A DNA stretch of 20,999 nt, taken from a virus. Below are positions 1-7,734 of the stretch, piece after piece (position 1 is the first letter of the stretch; the number at the start of each line of letters is the position of its first letter). The translations under genes were made by a program, and so were the position numbers. Location: IMG/VR virus record IMGVR_UViG_3300014325_000382, positions 1 to 20,999 of that record. One strand, given 5' to 3'. The notes below the pieces were generated by a model, which searched no databases, was not told the DNA's origin, and was given only the letters and a program-made list of their open reading frames with translations.

Positions 1-959
1 CGGCACAAATCGAGAATTTCTTCAGGGCGCGGCTTGGAGAAGATCAGCGTTGATGCGGAGAGATCATTGATCTGCGCACCCAGCCCCTCAGCGGGAATCA
101 GCACACGATATCGATACGAGGCCATCTCCGGACCCGCATAATGAATGAAGGATACTCGATCATTGGGCGTGTGCTGGACTTCCTTGGCGATGGATATTCC
201 ATCGGCGAGGTATTTTTCCAGAATTGCCGGAATCAAGCCTTTACCATGAGTCGTCACATGGATCCCCGGCATCATGTCGAAGATATCGAGGAAGTGCTGG
301 GCTTGCAGGATCATGGCATTATTCGCATGGAACACTTCCCCATTGGGCGTGATCCGCACATCAAAGACGCGATCCCCATCGCTGACGCCAGTTCCATTGA
401 TGCGCAACGTATTGCCCGTCAGGCAGGAATCGAATCCAAACAGGTCAAAACTTCTCCAGCCGAGACAGTAGAAAACTGCAATGGCTCGCAACCCAGAGGT
501 CGATAACCCCGGTATCAGGAACTTGCCGGCAGGTTCGGTCTGGCCATGGCTCATGTAGGTGTGCCATGTCAGAATCTTATGGCCTTCGAGGTGATCGAAG
601 ACGGCCTTATCGCACTGAGATGCGATGACGTACTGCACATCCTGATGCTTCTTTTCAAAGCAATGCCAGCTATTAGGAAGCGGATCGACCGTGAAGGCAT
701 AGTCCGGGATCATGCCGTTGGTAATCATCCAATCGTGGGCATCGCGAACGGCAACTTTCGGACCCGGGAAAGCGCGTATTGCGTCAATCTGTCCAGCGAT
801 GGATGGGCCGGATGCCACAATGGCAATATGACCTTCGCGCTCCGGTTGCAATCCTTCAATTTCGGGATATCCGCAGGCGACGACGCGCTTCATGTTTTTC
901 AAGAGATGGGAGTCGGAGGCCACGCAGTGACCTTCAATATGCAGGGGCTGTATTTCCAT
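1..959 (-). CDS. DUF115-like domain fused to start of a glycosyltransferase, partial at left edge
   Basis: The frame is open from an ATG at 959 to base 1, giving at least 319 residues with the C-terminus missing. Residues about 44-54 read HIAIVASGPSI, the nucleotide-binding-type motif seen in DUF115 (MptE-like) proteins, and IPDYAFTVDP at about 84-93 fits the same family ('..PDY...DP'). From about residue 268 a second domain begins with SFIHYAGPEMASYRYRVLIP, which resembles the N-terminus of GT4-type glycosyltransferases. The gene lies 53 bases downstream of the putative decoration gene. No in-frame ATG, GTG or TTG lies between that gene's stop and 959. The Shine-Dalgarno match is poor (AAAGGGGA about 18 bases upstream), so translation may be coupled. 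I infer that it glycosylates a virion or cell-surface component. Family assignment is from motifs only. Confidence 0.8.
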   Translation of the reverse strand, partial: MEIQPLHIEGHCVASDSHLLKNMKRVVACGYPEIEGLQPEREGHIAIVASGPSIAGQIDAIRAFPGPKVAVRDAHDWMITNGMIPDYAFTVDPLPNSWHCFEKKHQDVQYVIASQCDKAVFDHLEGHKILTWHTYMSHGQTEPAGKFLIPGLSTSGLRAIAVFYCLGWRSFDLFGFDSCLTGNTLRINGTGVSDGDRVFDVRITPNGEVFHANNAMILQAQHFLDIFDMMPGIHVTTHGKGLIPAILEKYLADGISIAKEVQHTPNDRVSFIHYAGPEMASYRYRVLIPAEGLGAQINDLSASTLIFSKPRPEEILDLC

Positions 960-1012
960 AAATCCAAAGTGGGCGATCCCCTTTGCAGAAGACCGCCCAC
1001 GAGATGCCGCTA

Positions 1013-1564
1013 TTACGGAAGCGCGGCAGGGTTTACCACCCTCGGCCACTGCGCCACGCCCCAAGGGGCAGAAGCAGAAGTTGCCGAAGTGTTGATCGTG
1101 ACTCCGATAACATACCCGGAGGTCAATGTGTCATCCAGCTTGCCCGCCGTCGATGTCGTATAGAGCGGCACCTTCGGTTGGCAGGCAACCAGACAATTGA
1201 TTCGGGGTGTCCCATTCATGCAGACCCATGTGTAATAACTCGACGCAACGGAGTTTTGGCAGAATCCAATTTCGTTACCGAAATTGACACCAGCCGTAAT
1301 CGCGTTGGTCGTGGTGATCGGAACAAAGGCACGGCCCGGAGTGGCCGATGCCGAGTCCGCATACGTTCCAAAGACGACCACATCGAATGCAGCCGTATCG
1401 GAGGCGCAGCGAGCCCAGACATAGGTACCGTCGTTGTTGGTCCGGACCGTGGCTCCCGGATTCGCAGGCTGCATGGCCGCACTGCCTGCTGAAGTGGACG
1501 CGAAGACCGCAGAGAGGTCGATACCAATCTTGCCGTCTGTGACGAAATCATTAGCATTTGCCAT
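1013..1564 (-). CDS. Putative capsid decoration / head-associated protein
   Basis: This 183-residue protein is rich in Ala, Thr, Ser and Gly, has no membrane segment, and looks like an all-beta structural protein. Its start is firm: AAGGAGG lies about eight bases before the ATG. It is the gene immediately downstream of the major capsid gene (12-base gap), the usual place for a head decoration or stabilisation protein in tailed phages. It has several cysteines in the second half (WARCAS, FCQNS, WVCMN, INCLVACQ), unusual for a cytoplasmic structural protein. I do not recognise a named family. The decoration role is inferred from position and composition. A head-fibre or head-completion protein is the main alternative. 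Confidence 0.6.
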   Translation of the reverse strand: MANANDFVTDGKIGIDLSAVFASTSAGSAAMQPANPGATVRTNNDGTYVWARCASDTAAFDVVVFGTYADSASATPGRAFVPITTTNAITAGVNFGNEIGFCQNSVASSYYTWVCMNGTPRINCLVACQPKVPLYTTSTAGKLDDTLTSGYVIGVTINTSATSASAPWGVAQWPRVVNPAALP

Positions 1565-1576
1565 TGGTATACCTCC

Positions 1577-2557
1577 TTATTCGGTCATCTTGCCCTGGAA
1601 CTGAAGTCCCGAAGCAGTGAGGTTGCCTGCCCATCCGATCAAGCGCACAATTGCGTCCTGATTCGTGGACATGCGGTCATCCCCGATGGGAACAAAGTTC
1701 CTCCGGGCATGTGGACGATAGAACAGATACTTGGTATTGAGGAACCATGCCGAATGCGTCGGCACGCCACCACCAATACCGCCATCGAGGATCACGTCGG
1801 CGTGCATGTACTTGGTTCCCACAAACCCGAGATCGGCCATGTCTTTCGACATATCGATGCGGGCGAGGGTCTGAAGCGATGCCTCATAGAGTCCCCAGAA
1901 GAAGTTATCGAGCACGATCAAATCGACGGTGTCGGAACCACGCGAGGTCTTGGCATAGAGCGTGTTAAATCCGGTCTGGATGTTGGAGGCCGATGCCGAA
2001 GCTCCCAGATCGGAAGAGAAGTCAAACGTCTGATTCTGCCAGAACGACCATGTGGCACGGTCGATACCGCCAACGACTCCAGTGGACGGAGAAGCCACAA
2101 CCTGCGCTTGCAAGCCAGTGATTTGCTTTCCGTTGGATCCGGTGCCGTCGGAGTAAATACCGGTCTGGATCAGGTTCTGCATGGAACCTTCCGCGACATC
2201 CAATCGAGCATCGAGCAAGTCGATGATCTGGGCATCGCCGGAATTTTGCAGGTCTTCCAAGCCGGTGAGGGTGACGGCGCATGCCGCCTGTTTTATCGGC
2301 CACTGACTTGCTGATATCACGTCAGAGGGAGAGATGTTCAGGACTTCAGCACCGCTGTAATACATAGCTGTGCCGTTGGACTGAAACGAGAGTTCTTGAA
2401 GAATGGTGGAACCGCCATTGAACAGTTTTTGCCTTCCGCGAGATTTCAGCCTGCGCAGAAGTCCGTTGTTGTTGGTGATGTTATCGGCCACAACGCCGGA
2501 GCGTGATTCAATGGTCGTTGCCAGAATATCCGAGTAGTTGGTATTCGCAAAGGCCAT
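1577..2557 (-). CDS. Major capsid protein
   Basis: This 326-residue protein forms the icosahedral head shell. The N-terminal half resembles phage coat proteins of the HK97-fold superfamily: an early MAFANTNYSDILATTIESRS segment, an N-arm rich in Asn and Leu (NNNGLLRRLKSRG), and a central region with TWSFWQNQTFD. The C-terminal third has YLFYRPHARRNFVPIGDD and ends IGWAGNLTASGLQFQGKMTE, a pattern I associate with podovirus-like coat proteins. AAGGAAAACAC precedes the ATG as ribosome binding site. It follows the scaffold gene by nine bases and precedes the putative decoration gene, the normal head-gene order. Fold assignment is by pattern and context, so HHpred or structure prediction would settle it. 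Confidence 0.88.
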   Translation of the reverse strand: MAFANTNYSDILATTIESRSGVVADNITNNNGLLRRLKSRGRQKLFNGGSTILQELSFQSNGTAMYYSGAEVLNISPSDVISASQWPIKQAACAVTLTGLEDLQNSGDAQIIDLLDARLDVAEGSMQNLIQTGIYSDGTGSNGKQITGLQAQVVASPSTGVVGGIDRATWSFWQNQTFDFSSDLGASASASNIQTGFNTLYAKTSRGSDTVDLIVLDNFFWGLYEASLQTLARIDMSKDMADLGFVGTKYMHADVILDGGIGGGVPTHSAWFLNTKYLFYRPHARRNFVPIGDDRMSTNQDAIVRLIGWAGNLTASGLQFQGKMTE

Positions 2558-2566
2558 GTGTTTTCC

Positions 2567-3619
2567 TTATCGACGGGCTTTGATTTGCGCTTCGATCAGC
2601 GCTCGCCGGTCATTCGGATTGATTTGAGGTACCGGGCCAGTGGAAGGTGCGCCTCGCACTTGCACGGCAGCTTTTCGGGCTTGCGATACCTGCTGTTTTG
2701 CATGAGATGCGGCCTGTTGTGCGGCCTCAATCTGCTGCCAGATGGCAGGGTCCATGCGAACGGCAACGTCATACGCGGCTTTCAGTTTGTCCTGAATGGG
2801 TTTCGACCCATGTTCCGATTGGAACTTCTCGGCACTGAGAATTGCTCCCATCCAATCCTCGACGGCGCTGAAATGCGCGTGCTCCGGATTGGCGGCGAAT
2901 TTCTCAATCTCCGCTTGGGTCGTTTTCAGCGACTGCTCTGTTTGAAAGGCGTTAAAACGCTGATCGACAAGCTGACTCACATATTGCGGGTTAAGCCCCT
3001 GTTGTGGTGGAGCCGTACCGGCGAGGGCTTGCTGTAAGTCCTCGATGGATATTCCGTATTGCCGTATTAATCCGGCAATCGCGGGAAGACGTTGTGCGGG
3101 ATCCCGCATGATCGCGGCAGTTTCCAGCATATTCTTGACAGCCCCGAGCGGCGTTCCTTTATCGGCAAGAATCATCTGCTCGTAAGGCTTGATGACGTTC
3201 ATGAACTCATCGGCCACCTTGGCGCGTTCCTTGAGAGGGGCCACGCCCTTCTCGTAATCGGTTTCGCGCTGAGCAATCGCGGCGGCGAACTCGGGCGCGA
3301 CGGTGTTCCAATGAGATTCTAGTTCTTTCTTAAGCGACTTCGGCATCGCCGGTCGTTCCGAGATCGTGGTGGTGGGTGCCAGTTTCGTATCTGGTGGAGT
3401 CGGAGTCGTCGTCAGCGTCACCGATGGTGCGAACTTGCCACGCTCATCACGGGATTTCGGCGCAGTGTTGGCGATGCGGAGAAGTGTTTCGCGTCGGTCT
3501 TCTGTTGCGGCGGGAGCTGGAGACGGTGAAGGCTCCGCTCCAGCTGCTGGCTCCGGGGTTGGTGTCGGATCTCCGCCAGTCGTGGGTTCTGTGGATAGAT
3601 TTTCTTCCAGTGCGGACAT
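2567..3619 (-). CDS. Capsid scaffolding protein
   Basis: This 350-residue, highly charged and helical protein sits directly upstream of the major capsid gene. Residues about 10-40 are a disordered Pro/Glu/Ala segment (GGDPTPTPEPAAGAEPSPSP). The middle is predicted helical with many Glu, Lys and Ala residues. The C-terminal third is Gln/Ala-rich (IEAAQQAASHAKQQVSQARK) and ends in a basic tail, KAQIKARR. This layout, with an acidic disordered N-terminus, long helices and a basic C-terminus, is typical of scaffolds that co-assemble with coat protein and leave before packaging. No protease catalytic motif is visible, so it is not an obvious protease-scaffold fusion. The start is supported by AAAGGAGAAT just before the ATG. 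Confidence 0.75.
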   Translation of the reverse strand: MSALEENLSTEPTTGGDPTPTPEPAAGAEPSPSPAPAATEDRRETLLRIANTAPKSRDERGKFAPSVTLTTTPTPPDTKLAPTTTISERPAMPKSLKKELESHWNTVAPEFAAAIAQRETDYEKGVAPLKERAKVADEFMNVIKPYEQMILADKGTPLGAVKNMLETAAIMRDPAQRLPAIAGLIRQYGISIEDLQQALAGTAPPQQGLNPQYVSQLVDQRFNAFQTEQSLKTTQAEIEKFAANPEHAHFSAVEDWMGAILSAEKFQSEHGSKPIQDKLKAAYDVAVRMDPAIWQQIEAAQQAASHAKQQVSQARKAAVQVRGAPSTGPVPQINPNDRRALIEAQIKARR

Positions 3620-3627
3620 ATTCTCCT

Positions 3628-4029
3628 TTATCGGCCTCGAAGCATTCGATTGGTTTCAAGTGCCAACTTGATGAGCATCTTACGCTCTGGTACTGGTCTT
3701 CCGTCAAGACGATTCAGCAATTCCTTGTTTAATCGCGAGCGCTCATATGCTGGGGCTGCCATCACATCGGTATCTACAGGTCGCACATTCAGCTTCTCGC
3801 CTGTTGCGAGTTTCGCGTTGAAATCGGCCTTCTTGGAGTTCCACTTGTCGCGAGCCTGTGCCAGTTCCTTGGGGCTGAGTTCAATCGTGTCATTGGCTTT
3901 CAATCGCTCGCGCCATTTGGTGCGCCCACCGTATTCTTCGAAGTCAGGCTGAACGAAATGATGCTGGCTGGGCTCGCGGACATATTCGTGAGCATTGCCG
4001 TCCTTGTCATAGATCCAGGTGCGTCTCAT
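3628..4029 (-). CDS. Small hydrophilic phage protein of unknown function
   Basis: This 133-residue protein is basic and helical, with no membrane segment and no motif I recognise. It begins MRRTWIYDKDGNAHEYVREP and ends NRMLRGR. Its ATG overlaps the stop of the 723-residue repeat protein by four bases (ATGA), and it ends nine bases before the scaffold start, so it is part of the head operon. The segment LNVRPVDTDVMAAPAYER resembles short hypothetical proteins found next to scaffolds in other podovirus-like phages, but I cannot assign a role. It could be a minor scaffold factor or head-assembly chaperone; that is speculation from location only. Confidence 0.65.
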   Translation of the reverse strand: MRRTWIYDKDGNAHEYVREPSQHHFVQPDFEEYGGRTKWRERLKANDTIELSPKELAQARDKWNSKKADFNAKLATGEKLNVRPVDTDVMAAPAYERSRLNKELLNRLDGRPVPERKMLIKLALETNRMLRGR

Positions 4030-6197
4030 AGGTCGTTCTCTTCCAGGAATTTCATGATTATCAATAAATCCTCTTCGTCTTGAGCCTCGATGGCTCGTTG
4101 TTTAGCAGCTTCCACCACAGCCATGAGGCTGGCGCGAACGGTCTCCGGATCTCGCTCCCATGGCGCGATCTGTGGTTTCTTTTTCTTATATTTCCCGCCA
4201 TGCGGGGGCTTCCACGGATCCGGTGGGCGATGCTCCGGTGGTCCCGGTGGAACGAACGGCTGATATTCGATGGTATTTGGGATCTCATCGACCGGCTGGG
4301 CGTATGTGCGCAGTACCGGGTTCGGCCAAGCGGTTTGGGCAAATGGCTGTGTATTGACAAACGTGATCGTCGGGATCTGGTCCGGGATTCCATCCTGAGG
4401 CGCACGATAAGCGCGCCTAATCGGATTTGGCCAGTCATCCTGCTTGGCAGGTTTCAGATTCGGAATCGTAACCAGCGCAATTGTGTTGATGTGATCAAAC
4501 TGCGGATTGCGTCGAGGTCCGCGAATAACCGAACCTTGAACCGGAACACGCTCGATATACGTTGGAGTCAGCGCCAGATTCGGCGGAAGATCCACTTGCG
4601 TCGGTCGGCGCGTGATGATCTTCGTGGTCTGAAGCTGCCGGAAGATATCGACATCCGGTGCTGGTGGCGCATCCGGTATTCCCGTAACCAGCACGTTCGG
4701 GATGTTCTGAACCTGGATGCGGGCTGGTGGAATGATCTTCGTCGTCTGGAGATGACGGAAGATATCCAGATCCGGTGTTGGCGGAGCAGGGATTCCCAGA
4801 ATCAGGACGTTCGGGATGTTCTGAACCTGCGTTGGCTTCCGCCATTGCGGACGAGCATAAAGCGGCCCGGGGAAGACATCATTCGAACCAGGCGCTACCC
4901 CAGCACCCAGCATTATTGAATTCAGGCTCGAATAATCCTGACGCTGATTCAGGTGCTTTCGCAGAACGGGATTGGGCCACTGATCCTGTTTATTCGGCTT
5001 CGTGTTCGGAATAATCAGATTCGAGAGATTGTTCTGATCTCGACCAATAGGTGCACGGTATGGACGGATGACGGGATTGGGCCAGTCGTATTGATTGTAG
5101 GGAAGATCCGGCGCGATCTCCCGATAAATGGTGATCAGTATCTGTTTCTGCGTGTATCGAGCAATTTTCGGATTTGGCAGAATCGGTGGCTTGAATGGAT
5201 TTGCCGCGACAACGGGAACAAGTGTCGATTCCTGAAGATTGGGATGGTCGAAACGCGGCTGGTATTTGGCGATCTTTGGGTTCGGCAGAATCGGTGGCTT
5301 GAATGGATCCTGTGAAACGGGAGCTAATGTATTTGTCTGAAGATTAAGCTGAGTTGTGTCTTGCGCTCGAACCGTATAGCCCGGACGCGCATAAAGCGGT
5401 GCCGGGAAGATATCGGTTGCGCTTGGAGCCGGAGCCAATAACGTCAATGCGAGATTGACGAAGATCATGCTGCTGACGGCGGTTGTCCAAGCTGTTTTCT
5501 GTGATGGAATATTTTTGGGAAACGCTTGTGAAACTACAGGATTGATAGGTGCCGGATGCACCATAATCGTCTGCGACCTCCATGCCGCAGACACATCCAC
5601 TCCAAATGTTCCTGGATCTTCCGCTGATCCTGTGGTGAGTTGCCTGCTTGCAGCGAGGATCAGTCCGCCGAGGTTCGTGCCAGCGACGCCGCATGCGGAC
5701 TGAAGCGGAGGATTCGGCAGGTAATTCGTCGGTGGAGTGTTGCCCCATGTGTCGTCATCGGCTTCTTCTCCCGCCATTCCGGCAATGGCGATAAACAGGT
5801 AATCCTTTGTGGATCCAGGCGTCGCCGATGCAGGCGGGTCTGGAGTTGCGGAGGTTCCCGTTCCTGTTGTGCCGATCTCGGGAGTGATGGATTTATTGGC
5901 ACCAGATATGCGGTATGAGATCGATGCGTCACGAGTGGATGCTGAAGAAGTAAATGTCGGATTGGATGGAACTCCTGCGCCGGTATACCACAGGATTTTC
6001 AGTCCGTTGGCCGAGTTTTCGTCGAGGATCTCGCCCCAGTCCGTCAGCGCATTCAGCGTTGCCGACGTGGATCCGATATCCATCACGATCAAAACGAGAT
6101 CGGATCCGACAATACCGGCTGGGAGCGTTACGGTATGGCTTGTTCCGGCTGTACTGGTCGATGACTTTGCTGTTGCTTCGACTACCGGAGAAGCCAT
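4026..6197 (-). CDS. Large virion-type protein: beta domain plus about twelve WPNP-type repeats
   Basis: This 723-residue protein has three parts. Residues 1-215 form a beta-rich domain (SDLVLIVMDIGS, ASISYRISGA, DYLFIAIAGM, DPGTFGVDVSAAWRSQTIMV) of a kind common in phage surface proteins. Residues about 226-650 hold roughly twelve degenerate repeats of 33-39 residues, each built around an aromatic-Pro-Asn-Pro core (YDWPNP, QWPNP, DWPNP, AWPNP, or variants such as FPAPLYARP) followed by a Pro/Gln-rich stretch and a hydrophobic strand. Residues 660-723 are a basic linker (KYKKKKPQIAPW) and an acidic helix ending EEDLLIIMKFLEENDL. A 21-base hairpin lies just upstream, and AGGATAA is a possible ribosome binding site. 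I infer an extended structural or fibre-like protein; its function is unknown. Confidence 0.8.
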   Translation of the reverse strand: MASPVVEATAKSSTSTAGTSHTVTLPAGIVGSDLVLIVMDIGSTSATLNALTDWGEILDENSANGLKILWYTGAGVPSNPTFTSSASTRDASISYRISGANKSITPEIGTTGTGTSATPDPPASATPGSTKDYLFIAIAGMAGEEADDDTWGNTPPTNYLPNPPLQSACGVAGTNLGGLILAASRQLTTGSAEDPGTFGVDVSAAWRSQTIMVHPAPINPVVSQAFPKNIPSQKTAWTTAVSSMIFVNLALTLLAPAPSATDIFPAPLYARPGYTVRAQDTTQLNLQTNTLAPVSQDPFKPPILPNPKIAKYQPRFDHPNLQESTLVPVVAANPFKPPILPNPKIARYTQKQILITIYREIAPDLPYNQYDWPNPVIRPYRAPIGRDQNNLSNLIIPNTKPNKQDQWPNPVLRKHLNQRQDYSSLNSIMLGAGVAPGSNDVFPGPLYARPQWRKPTQVQNIPNVLILGIPAPPTPDLDIFRHLQTTKIIPPARIQVQNIPNVLVTGIPDAPPAPDVDIFRQLQTTKIITRRPTQVDLPPNLALTPTYIERVPVQGSVIRGPRRNPQFDHINTIALVTIPNLKPAKQDDWPNPIRRAYRAPQDGIPDQIPTITFVNTQPFAQTAWPNPVLRTYAQPVDEIPNTIEYQPFVPPGPPEHRPPDPWKPPHGGKYKKKKPQIAPWERDPETVRASLMAVVEAAKQRAIEAQDEEDLLIIMKFLEENDL
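4248..5522 (-). repeat. Twelve degenerate 33-39-residue coding repeats
   Basis: The repeats are visible in protein and DNA. A 25-base word at 5176-5200 recurs identically at 5284-5308 (spacing 108 bases, 36 codons). A 23-base word at 4693-4715 recurs at 4807-4829 (114 bases, 38 codons). The rest have diverged at DNA level but keep the WPNP/FPxP core and the N-[LIV]-x-L-type strand. Spacing in whole codons and the protein-level conservation show that the unit was amplified within the gene. Confidence 0.85.
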
Positions 6198-6216
6198 GAG
6201 GCGTTATCCTATAACC

Positions 6217-6237
6217 GCAGGCGAGGATCTCGCCTGC
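6217..6237. other. Perfect 9-bp hairpin in the leader of the repeat-protein gene
   Basis: GCAGGCGAG-GAT-CTCGCCTGC is a perfect inverted repeat with a three-base loop, 20 bases upstream of the repeat-protein ATG at 6197. Neither strand has a T-run after the stem, so it is not a standard intrinsic terminator. On the minus-strand transcript it could limit read-through, block RNA decay, or mark an RNA processing site; these are inferences. Confidence 0.6.
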
Positions 6238-6264
6238 TGGCATTGATGAAGCAAAACCCTTCCC

Positions 6265-6771
6265 TTAGAACGTCTCGAAGATGATGTGTGCTCCGATGAT
6301 TCCGGAACCGCCTGTGAAGGCGCTCAAGCTGGCTTGGCCCAGTGAAGCCGCATTGCCCACGATGGTGACTTCCTCGCCGGGAGCGGCCAACCATCGCACG
6401 ACGCCACCAAACGCATTGAACGTCAGGTTCATCAGATGCAGGGAGGAACTTCGCTGCGGTTTGTTGGTTGCTGCCTTGTTGAAGATCGTCGGAGGCGCAG
6501 CCAATGCCGCTGTGGCGGAATTCATCGGCGCATCGGTCAAGGTGGCATCCTTGGTCAGCGAACCGGTGGCAATCTGAGAATCGATGCCGAAGACGGTAAA
6601 GGTCGTGGCAGAGGATGTGGACTGTCCACCCATATAGATCTCCATGATGTTGGTGATCTGTGTGGTGGAGCCGCCGAGGATTGCCAGCGGATAGGTGGAA
6701 TCCGCCAGATTGGTCGCATCCGCCGTTGCGGTCAGCGTGTTGGTGTGGTTGGAACCGATTCGTTTGGCCAT
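6265..6771 (-). CDS. Small beta-rich phage structural protein
   Basis: This 168-residue protein is rich in Thr, Ala, Ser and Gly, begins MAKRIGSNHTNTLTATADAT, and ends with alternating hydrophobic residues (GIIGAHIIFETF), suggesting a beta sandwich. It lacks signal peptide, membrane helices and catalytic motifs. It starts five bases after the zinc-ribbon gene, with GGAG in that gene's last codons as a possible ribosome site. Its small size and location between the surface-protein block and the repeat protein suggest a virion component. I do not recognise the family. Confidence 0.65.
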   Translation of the reverse strand: MAKRIGSNHTNTLTATADATNLADSTYPLAILGGSTTQITNIMEIYMGGQSTSSATTFTVFGIDSQIATGSLTKDATLTDAPMNSATAALAAPPTIFNKAATNKPQRSSSLHLMNLTFNAFGGVVRWLAAPGEEVTIVGNAASLGQASLSAFTGGSGIIGAHIIFETF

Positions 6772-6776
6772 GTCTT

Positions 6777-7112
6777 CTAAAGCTCCTTAATGTTGACGAT
6801 CTGGGCTGCGGCCTCCAAAACGGATTCCGCCTTTCGTTTAAACGAACTGCACGCTAGGGTTTTAGCATAAATAACTCCGCACGCATCACAAATATCATGG
6901 TGACAGCCCATACAATGGGCGCGATCCCTTGTGCGCTTGGGTTCAATAACCACTACATAAAGACAGTGTGAACAGGTATAAGTCGCCGCTTCGAACAAGC
7001 CTTGACCCGCACCGGGAGGCAGATCGCAATGCCAGACGGCGGCATCGCTGACGCCGGGAGAGTTTCGGTGATCAATCAAAAGATAGCCTTCGGTTGAGCG
7101 TTTTGATTTCAT
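6777..7112 (-). CDS. Zinc-ribbon protein
   Basis: This 111-residue protein carries two cysteine knuckles: YTCSHC near residue 46 and, about 20 residues later, AHCMGCHHDICDACG, with further cysteines. This fits one or two zinc-binding sites. The N-terminus (KRSTEGYLLIDHRNSPG) and the segment LPPGAGQGLFEAATYTC are features I recall from small conserved proteins encoded within head operons of podovirus-like phages. The ATG overlaps the stop of the lectin-like gene by four bases (ATGA). It probably binds nucleic acid or acts as an assembly factor, but no function is established. The zinc-site call is strong; the role is not. Confidence 0.75.
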   Translation of the reverse strand: MKSKRSTEGYLLIDHRNSPGVSDAAVWHCDLPPGAGQGLFEAATYTCSHCLYVVVIEPKRTRDRAHCMGCHHDICDACGVIYAKTLACSSFKRKAESVLEAAAQIVNIKEL

Positions 7113-7726
7113 AATAGTTGCATCGCGTGTAAAGTGGGACCGCCACCGCCTTCCTGCAAATCCAGATTCTCGACGTAGCCATTCATGGTATTGGCGTTTC
7201 CTCCATCGTTATATCCGGATGCGACGGTGATATATCTATAGCTAATGGCTGTAGCAGATGTGACAGTGAGGGTATGCACAAGTGTTGTTCTTCCGGAATC
7301 GCTATAAACATCACAGCGAAATATTGTGCCCGCCCGTGCAATTGTCAGGTAATAGATGGTGCTGTTAGATAACGCGAACGTATCGATGAGATCCACTCCG
7401 GATTGATTCGAGCGTAACGTTAAAGTCGGGCCACTATCAAAAAAATAGATAGACAGCGAATCCCCGCCAGATATCTGCGTAAAAAGGTCGCCGGTCAGAT
7501 TGGAGAGTATCCATTGAGCCCAAACGGCTCCGCTTGCAGGCGAGGTCAAATCCACAGTTAATAGATGCGAGAAATTACCGTTGAAGTGATTGGCACCTTT
7601 ATCGCCCTGCACATATCCGGTCGCATTGCGCGACATAAATGATGTGGCCGTCGCCCGAGTGGAAGTAACTCCAATCGTTCCTCCAGCCGATGCCAATGTG
7701 TATGTTGTGAAATCTTCTACTGCCAT
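7109..7726 (-). CDS. LamG/concanavalin-like surface protein
   Basis: This 205-residue protein has strand patterns typical of concanavalin A-like (LamG) lectin domains: AVWAQWILSN, STIYYLTIARAGTIFRCDVY, and a closing YITVASGYNDGG with GYVENLDLQE. It ends in a Gly-rich linker and a short hydrophobic tail (GGGGPTLHAMQLL), like the neighbouring tailspike-like genes. A clear AAGGACAATC-ATG supports the start. It lies eight bases after the larger beta-helix gene. Such domains in phages often bind glycans or support a fibre. I infer a virion surface role; no catalytic residues are evident. Confidence 0.65.
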   Translation of the reverse strand: MAVEDFTTYTLASAGGTIGVTSTRATATSFMSRNATGYVQGDKGANHFNGNFSHLLTVDLTSPASGAVWAQWILSNLTGDLFTQISGGDSLSIYFFDSGPTLTLRSNQSGVDLIDTFALSNSTIYYLTIARAGTIFRCDVYSDSGRTTLVHTLTVTSATAISYRYITVASGYNDGGNANTMNGYVENLDLQEGGGGPTLHAMQLL

Positions 7727-7734
7727 GATTGTCC

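Noticed and set aside
141-1163. Two plus-strand frames of 121 and 205 codons at the left end
   Set aside because: They lie opposite the DUF115/glycosyltransferase fusion, which has clear family motifs and continues the minus-strand operon.
4248-5522. CRISPR-like array
   Set aside because: The repeats are degenerate, in-frame and coding, without constant short repeats and unique spacers.
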